Below are positions 59,290-64,000 of a DNA stretch of 64,000 nt, one piece after another. The position numbers and the translations under genes were made by a program. This DNA is from Volvariella volvacea V23 (Eukaryota; Basidiomycota; Agaricomycetes; Agaricales; Pluteaceae). The stretch spans positions 609,741 through 673,740 of the forward strand of contig KB722749.1 in the NCBI GenBank assembly GCA_000349905.1. The letters are read 5' to 3'. The notes beneath the pieces were generated by a model. It had not been told where the DNA came from. It did not search any database and worked only from the letters and a program-made list of their open reading frames with translations. The first letter of the stretch is position 1, and each line of letters begins with the position of its first letter.

Positions 59290-60737
59290 TTATGCAACAC
59301 GAGCAAGGAGGGCCTTAAAGTCCGACGACGCCAAACCCCATCTATCCAATAGCGTCTCTTCTGATGACTTGGAAATTTCGCTATCAAAGAACGATTTGAG
59401 GTCTTTCTTTTGCGTGGGGGAGAGTGGGCCATCGCATGTAAGAGCGTAGTTATGGAGGAGCCTAGGGAGTAAATTGGAAGGAGGAAAAAGGGAGATTAGT
59501 CTATGCCAAACAACGACTTGGGTTCAATAAAAAACAGCGCATATAATGATGGAGAAGGATTATATGAAGTGGTGGAAAGCTAAACACAACGTACTGAACG
59601 GTCTTTTCCTCGAAATCGACATCGGGTCCTTCCATTTCTCCATCTTCGCCATACGGAAGGGGGTTTACCAAACTCGAGATTATGGCATCCAGAATTCCAT
59701 ACTTTTCGATTGCCTTAAGGGTAAGGTTAGACGTTACGACTCGTTCTGGGTTGGTTAGGTGGACGGCGTGGGAGTTGGGGTGTACGGGCTGGTTTTGGTC
59801 ATTCGGTGTATCAGGGGTATGGAGGTTGGCGGAGGAGAGGGAGGAGGCAATTGTATGTGGAGCGGTTGGCGTCAGGAGGGTACTAAAGAGGAATATTGTC
59901 TTTCGTCGTACAGCAATCTCTGGATCTTTTCAATGTAGTAATTAGGCTAGAGAAAAAACGGAGACGACGGAAATAGGAAAAGTACCTTGAAGGGATTCTT
60001 TTAATTTTTCCCAACCGTGGACGTCTGGATCACTGAGAGCTTCGACTGCTGGTGCGTTATGCTTGAGTAGGCCAGAGATTGTATAGAGTGCTCGCGATCG
60101 GGTCTTCAGGGTGGAGGAAGGTGAGGACGTTAAGAAGGAAATTAATGTGGGTAGAGGCTTATATGCCATATACTGTCGAGACGGTCGCGCTCAGCAATAT
60201 GCATCAGATGGAATGCACGGGTATACTCACTGCATCCTGTGCTGCTGGGTTATTTTGTAGAGCCGTTCCTATAACCCATAGAGCATGCATTTTGATATCG
60301 GGCGTCGATGTCTCTGCTGTGAGCAGGTTTTGCAGAGGTTGCCACATCTTGAGTTTTTCCAAGTCTATTCAAGAAAATAATCGCCATCGTGAGCGCTATT
60401 GCGCTATACACAAGGAAGGCACACAACGCACTGTTCGCATTGTCAATTTGTTCAATAAGCTACCAACTTCAGTTGAGACTAGATTACTTTCAGGGAAGAA
60501 ATATCAATGACGTACCATCTCGAGTTGATCAAGAGCATCAACGCGCGCCTCTTCGCTGCGAGCTGTATCAAGAGCGGCGTCAAGATTCTCCTTCATCAAC
60601 ACCGCGTCTGGCTTTCCTAGGATCATGTCGATGATTCCTGGATCCAGATTCTTCAGGTTTCTTGACTCGCCGGCGGGTTGAGGAGCTGATTCTCCCGGCG
60701 TGGAGTTTTCGATGGCCCAGCGAAGAAGAGATTGCAT
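59290..60737 (-). CDS. FES1: Hsp70 nucleotide exchange factor FES1
   Basis: Cytosolic armadillo-type exchange factor that releases ADP from Hsp70 and helps send misfolded proteins for degradation (HspBP1/Fes1 family). Six exons (60737-60516, 60459-60432, 60364-60231, 60172-59986, 59925-59595, 59461-59290) give about 357 aa. The N-terminal signature is MQSLLRWAIENSTP, then LDPGIIDMILGKPDAVLMKE and ARVDALDQLEMLIEQIDNAN. Armadillo repeats follow: LWVIGTALQNNPAAQDAY, PLPTLISFL, RALYTISGLLKHNAPAVEAL, DPEIAVRRKTIFLFSTLL and ILDAIISSLVNPLPYGEDG. The protein ends KALLARVA at the stop 59290-59292. A different frame runs on to 59223 but needs no splice partner and is a shadow. Acidic DGEMEGPDVDFEEK is a disordered loop. 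Confident by motif order. Confidence 0.92.
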
Positions 60738-61615
60738 AGTATCTGCTCTGATTTCTGCTGGTGTGGTGAGGGTGGAGGGAGTTTAGGGTGGAGGGAGTTT
60801 AGACAGCAGTCGTCGAGGGATTAATAAATAAGTATTTCCATTCGAGCAGGTGGCGGAATGTGCTCGAACGCTCGGCCCGTTGAGTCCGCGACCACGTGCA
60901 GCGTGAGAAGAAAGATAAGACGTTCAATGCCAGCAGTTTTTTTGCTTTACCTCGATGCAACCAGTACGGTGAGTGATCTCGTTGCGCTTTCGTTGTCCTT
61001 TGCATGGATGCTGTGATGATTCAACTCAATACCATACTTTACCACATTCCGAATACCCTTGTGGAATACTTTATCGATTTCAGCCTTGTCTGATTTTTTG
61101 TTGTGTTTTTTACGATTTGGATCTACTGACCTATCTTAACTTTCAGGTATTCCAGGATCGAGGGCTTTGCTCGGTTGACTGGTCCTTGTGAGTATAGGTT
61201 TCCTTCAGAAGTGCCATATCCCCCTTGCTTCTTGATGAAATTTTTCGATGGGCGGACAGAATGCCCTTCTCCCACACCAAAGTCTTCAAGTGTACAAACG
61301 AAGGCGGGAGCGGTGCTTGTTGATATACATTGATTCACTGACCTTCTACTCTTTCATTCTATTTGTCATCCCGATGTTTGATATCATTGCTAACTCGATA
61401 CCCTTCCTGCAGGGAGAGTACGATATTCTAATCCTAAACCTGTTCTAATTGTATTTCATAATACACATTTTCCCATAACATTATCCAGCCCTTGTGCAAT
61501 ACGCCATTCTTTCATGGGCGATCTGAATTGCGACAAATAAGAGCCAACCTGATCGACGAGTTCGATCTACTTGGCTGACAAAGACTACTAGTGAGTATGG
61601 CTTTAAGGCAGGGAC
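60738..61615. other. Divergent intergenic region, FES1 / FunK1 gene
   Basis: About 880 bp. It should hold both promoters and possibly an upstream non-coding or short coding exon of the FunK1 gene. Frames at 60973-61191 and 61248-61448 (plus) show no domain. Confidence 0.4.
60771..60802. repeat. Exact 2 x 16-bp tandem repeat in the FES1 leader
   Basis: The unit GGTGGAGGGAGTTTAG occurs twice in a row, 34 bp upstream of the FES1 start codon on the opposite strand sense. Purine-rich on the plus strand (pyrimidine-rich on the transcribed mRNA strand). It may be a simple slippage product or a duplicated leader element. Confidence 0.8.
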
Positions 61616-63826
61616 ATGACTGAATTCCAGCTACACCCGTTCAAACCAATCTGCATGACGTGTCCGTTAGCGCAAATATCCTATGATAAGTTTATTCAGG
61701 AGTTCGCCAGCGGTCCTCCAGTGACCGAACAGGATAGGAGGTCGTTTGGAAACTTCAATCAACTTCGCGGTATGCGAAGCGATTCTTCGAGCATTCTTCA
61801 TGCAGACCTGGTTTGTATCGATACGCGATTGAAGTCTGTTTACAAGCTTATGGTCGTTTGCAGTGTGCTGCCTTGTCTACCGCGCTGGGTCACAACTACG
61901 AGCCTATCATCACTGCAAGTTGGTCCGAGCATAATGACATGCTGTTTCCGGAGATGTGCTTCGTTCCCTATACAAAGCAGATGCCACTCACACCCAAAGC
62001 CCTATTTCATCCATCATAGCATTCGCCGACGTGAATACTCAGCAAGACTCGAGCCCCTTCGACGCCATATCGAGCAATGACACCTTTGAACAGCTCGCCG
62101 GCCGCGCAGCTGCGACACAGAATTGCCAACACCGCATATTTCTGTTCTCCTACTCCATCCACGATGAAAGGGCTTGGCTAGTCCGATGGGATTGTGCAGG
62201 TATCGTTATTTCTCGACCATTCAACTTTGTCGATGAATCCCTTAAACTACTCAATTTCATATTCAAACTCGGTCGCATGAGCCCCGCTCAGCTTGATTAC
62301 GACCCCAGCGTCTGTCCGGCAACGCCAGAGGAAGTCGAAATCATGTTCAATTTCTCGACTCTGGTAGAGGTGCATATGCAATGTTATCAGTAATCAAAGA
62401 CATACCCAATCCAGCGCGTTGTCGTGCAAGACGACGACATGCAGAAGAGTTTTCTCATAGGCCAACTCCATTCATCAGCTGATTGTTGTACAGAATGGTC
62501 AACTCGTGGGTACATCTCACTTGATATAACTCAACCCGACAAACCAGTGTTAGTCTACCTCAAGGACTGCTGGCGGATCGATTCGCTACGGCATCACCCC
62601 GAGTGTGATACGCACAGCAGGTTGAACGACGCAAAAGTAGCATTCATCTCAACGGCTATATGCGGGGGCGATATTGGATCCCCACCTCAACGTACCGTAA
62701 CTCAAGACTTTCTACCTTCAAGTCCCTAACAACTTGAATCCCCCTTAATGCCATATCCACCACCGTCTGGTTCTCGAGCAAATTGGAATGCTACTTGGTG
62801 ACCTCGAAGATTCGCGAAACGTATGCACCGCGTTATGCGATGCGATGTTGGGTGCGTTCTGGTGTTTCCCTGTGCTTAGGGCTTGTGTTCATGAGCAACA
62901 TTCAATTTTAGCTCATCGAGATGCCTGGGGAAAGGAAAGGCAGGTTTCCTACACCGCGACGTTGACTACCACAACATCCTTGTCGATCCCACCCGTCTCG
63001 ACACATCGCATGGCACCGGCTTTGGTCTGCTCTGCAATTGGGATCTATCCATACACAAACAACAGCTAAACGACGAACCGCCAGAAAAAACGCGCTCTGC
63101 GAGTAGCTATACCATTAATCGAAGCGACAGCATGACGAACGATGGACTATTTGTTCAGGGTACTTGGGCCTTCCTCTCAGCACTATCCACCTACTACCCG
63201 CTCAAACCCTACGCCCTCTCCGATGAAATTGAATCCTTCATCCACGTCCTCACCTGGCTCCTCCGCTACTTCCCCGTCACCCCGAAATCCCACTTCCCCT
63301 GGTCCTCCAATCCTTCTTCGAAGGCCCCGGTCAAATAGAACTGGGCCTCCCAGACGGACACAAAATCAACGCCAGCTCTCGCGCCAAAATCACCTGGATG
63401 CGTCGGGGAGCGCCGCCCTTTGAGGTGCACAGGTTGCCCAGCCCGGCGTTTGGTCGACTTGTCTTGACTTTGTTCCAACTCTGCAAGGAACATTATGATG
63501 ATCTTGATCTTGACGGTCCAGCAGGGATGGCACGCTATCGTCCCCAACCCAAACCGCTAGACCCAGATCTTCCACATACGAGTCAGCCACAGGGTGAACC
63601 CCGTGTTTGGTCCACTGAATACACAGTTCCGCATTACCCTCATTCCCCCGGCCCGCCGACGCCACCACCGACGCCGCCGTTCCAAGTTGGACGTCAGCCT
63701 TTGAAGGATCATAGTGCAGTTATGTCGGTATTCCAGCACGCGGTTAGACACTCAGGTGAATGGATTTCTGGTGATAACAAGGATCACGAGGATGCGTTTG
63801 AATATTCGGGTATGGAATACGACTAG
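61616..63826 (+). CDS. FunK1-type fungal protein kinase
   Basis: Predicted member of the FunK1 family, a kinase group expanded in multicellular basidiomycetes with unknown substrates. The gene has about eight exons; the ATG at 61616 (MTEFQLHPFKPICMTCPLAQ) is the first plausible start but an upstream exon is possible. Landmarks are an N-terminal region with ALSTALGHNYEPII and MLFPEMCFVPYTK, then HRIFLFSYSIHDERAWLVRW with CAGIVISRPFNFVDESLKLL, typical of the family (sensing-like N-lobe). The kinase part shows FLHRDVDYHNILVD (catalytic loop near 62950-62990, HRD and Asn present), LLCNWDLSIHK (DFG region as WDLS), FVQGTWAFLSA and ALSDEIESFIHVLTWLLRYF (DDLES-like helix). The last exons are Pro-rich (SPGPPTPPPTPP). 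The frames I joined stay open; junctions around 62.4-62.9 kb are approximate. Confidence 0.78.
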
Positions 63827-64000
63827 GAGCTCAAACCTCAACGCTCTAGTACTACCCCCAGACTTCGGAAGCGGCGAAAGACACTCACAGTTTCGGCCTC
63901 ATCCCCTATGCTTCATGTCAAAATTGATTTATACTGTCTTCGGTTTATTCGGTCAGGCTGCAATCTTTATGGCGATTGAGAACATGCCATCCCATTCATT

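Noticed and set aside
59223..59432. Alternative 70-codon end for FES1
   Set aside because: It is in the wrong phase relative to the preceding exon. The correct frame stops at 59290.

Overview
The window looks like nuclear DNA from a filamentous basidiomycete, most likely an Agaricomycete. Genes are dense but separated by gene-poor stretches. They are cut by many short introns of about 50-80 bp with GTRNGT donors, CTGAC/CTAAC-like branch points and YAG acceptors. Several families seen here are typical of that group: an atypical G-alpha, multi-copy F-box proteins, a FunK1 kinase, a GH115 xylan alpha-glucuronidase and GPI-anchored secreted proteins. No tRNA, rRNA, CRISPR array or intact transposon was found. 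Exon limits below come from reading frame, splice consensus and conserved motifs, read by eye.

Layout. 1-308: 5' end of an unrecognised minus-strand gene. 2.8-5.0 kb: atypical heterotrimeric G-alpha (13 exons). 5.9-8.5 kb: Na+/H+ exchanger (minus). 8.7-10.2 kb: OXA1 mitochondrial insertase (minus), head to head with a small DUF202 membrane protein (10.4-11.1 kb). 11.1-15.1 kb: gene-poor. 15.1-16.8 kb: coiled-coil protein (minus). 16.8-20.3 kb: gene-poor. 20.3-29.1 kb: three paralogous F-box proteins (two minus, one plus) flanking the housekeeping eEF1B gene. 29.1-31.4 kb: nothing supported. 31.4-32.5 kb: HD-domain cyanamide hydratase-like enzyme (minus), divergent from a GPI-anchored secreted protein (33.1-34.1 kb). 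34.1-38.7 kb: mostly empty, with one weak zinc-ribbon candidate. 38.7-40.6 kb: kinase-fold protein with a lost catalytic motif. 42.9-43.7 kb: small cysteine-rich secreted protein. 44.0-44.8 kb: Nudix hydrolase. 45.3-49.2 kb: tandem pair of Cdc20/Cdh1-type WD40 proteins. 51.4-56.0 kb: GH115 glycosidase. 56.1-56.9 kb: small membrane protein, perhaps frameshifted. 57.4-58.9 kb: F-box/LRR protein in AT-rich DNA. 59.3-60.7 kb: FES1 Hsp70 exchange factor. 61.6-63.8 kb: FunK1 kinase.

There is no operon logic, as expected for a fungus. The themes are ubiquitin-dependent proteolysis (four F-box proteins and two APC/C activator-like proteins), signalling (G-alpha, FunK1 kinase, putative pseudokinase), housekeeping (OXA1, eEF1B, FES1, Na+/H+ exchanger) and secreted functions (GH115 and two GPI-type proteins). 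The points that most deserve follow-up are the Cdc20-like tandem pair with Ile-Arg tails, the G-alpha lacking its catalytic glutamine and carrying a 5-nt microexon, the kinase-like protein with HRD changed to LRG, and the F-box cluster sharing one C-terminal module.
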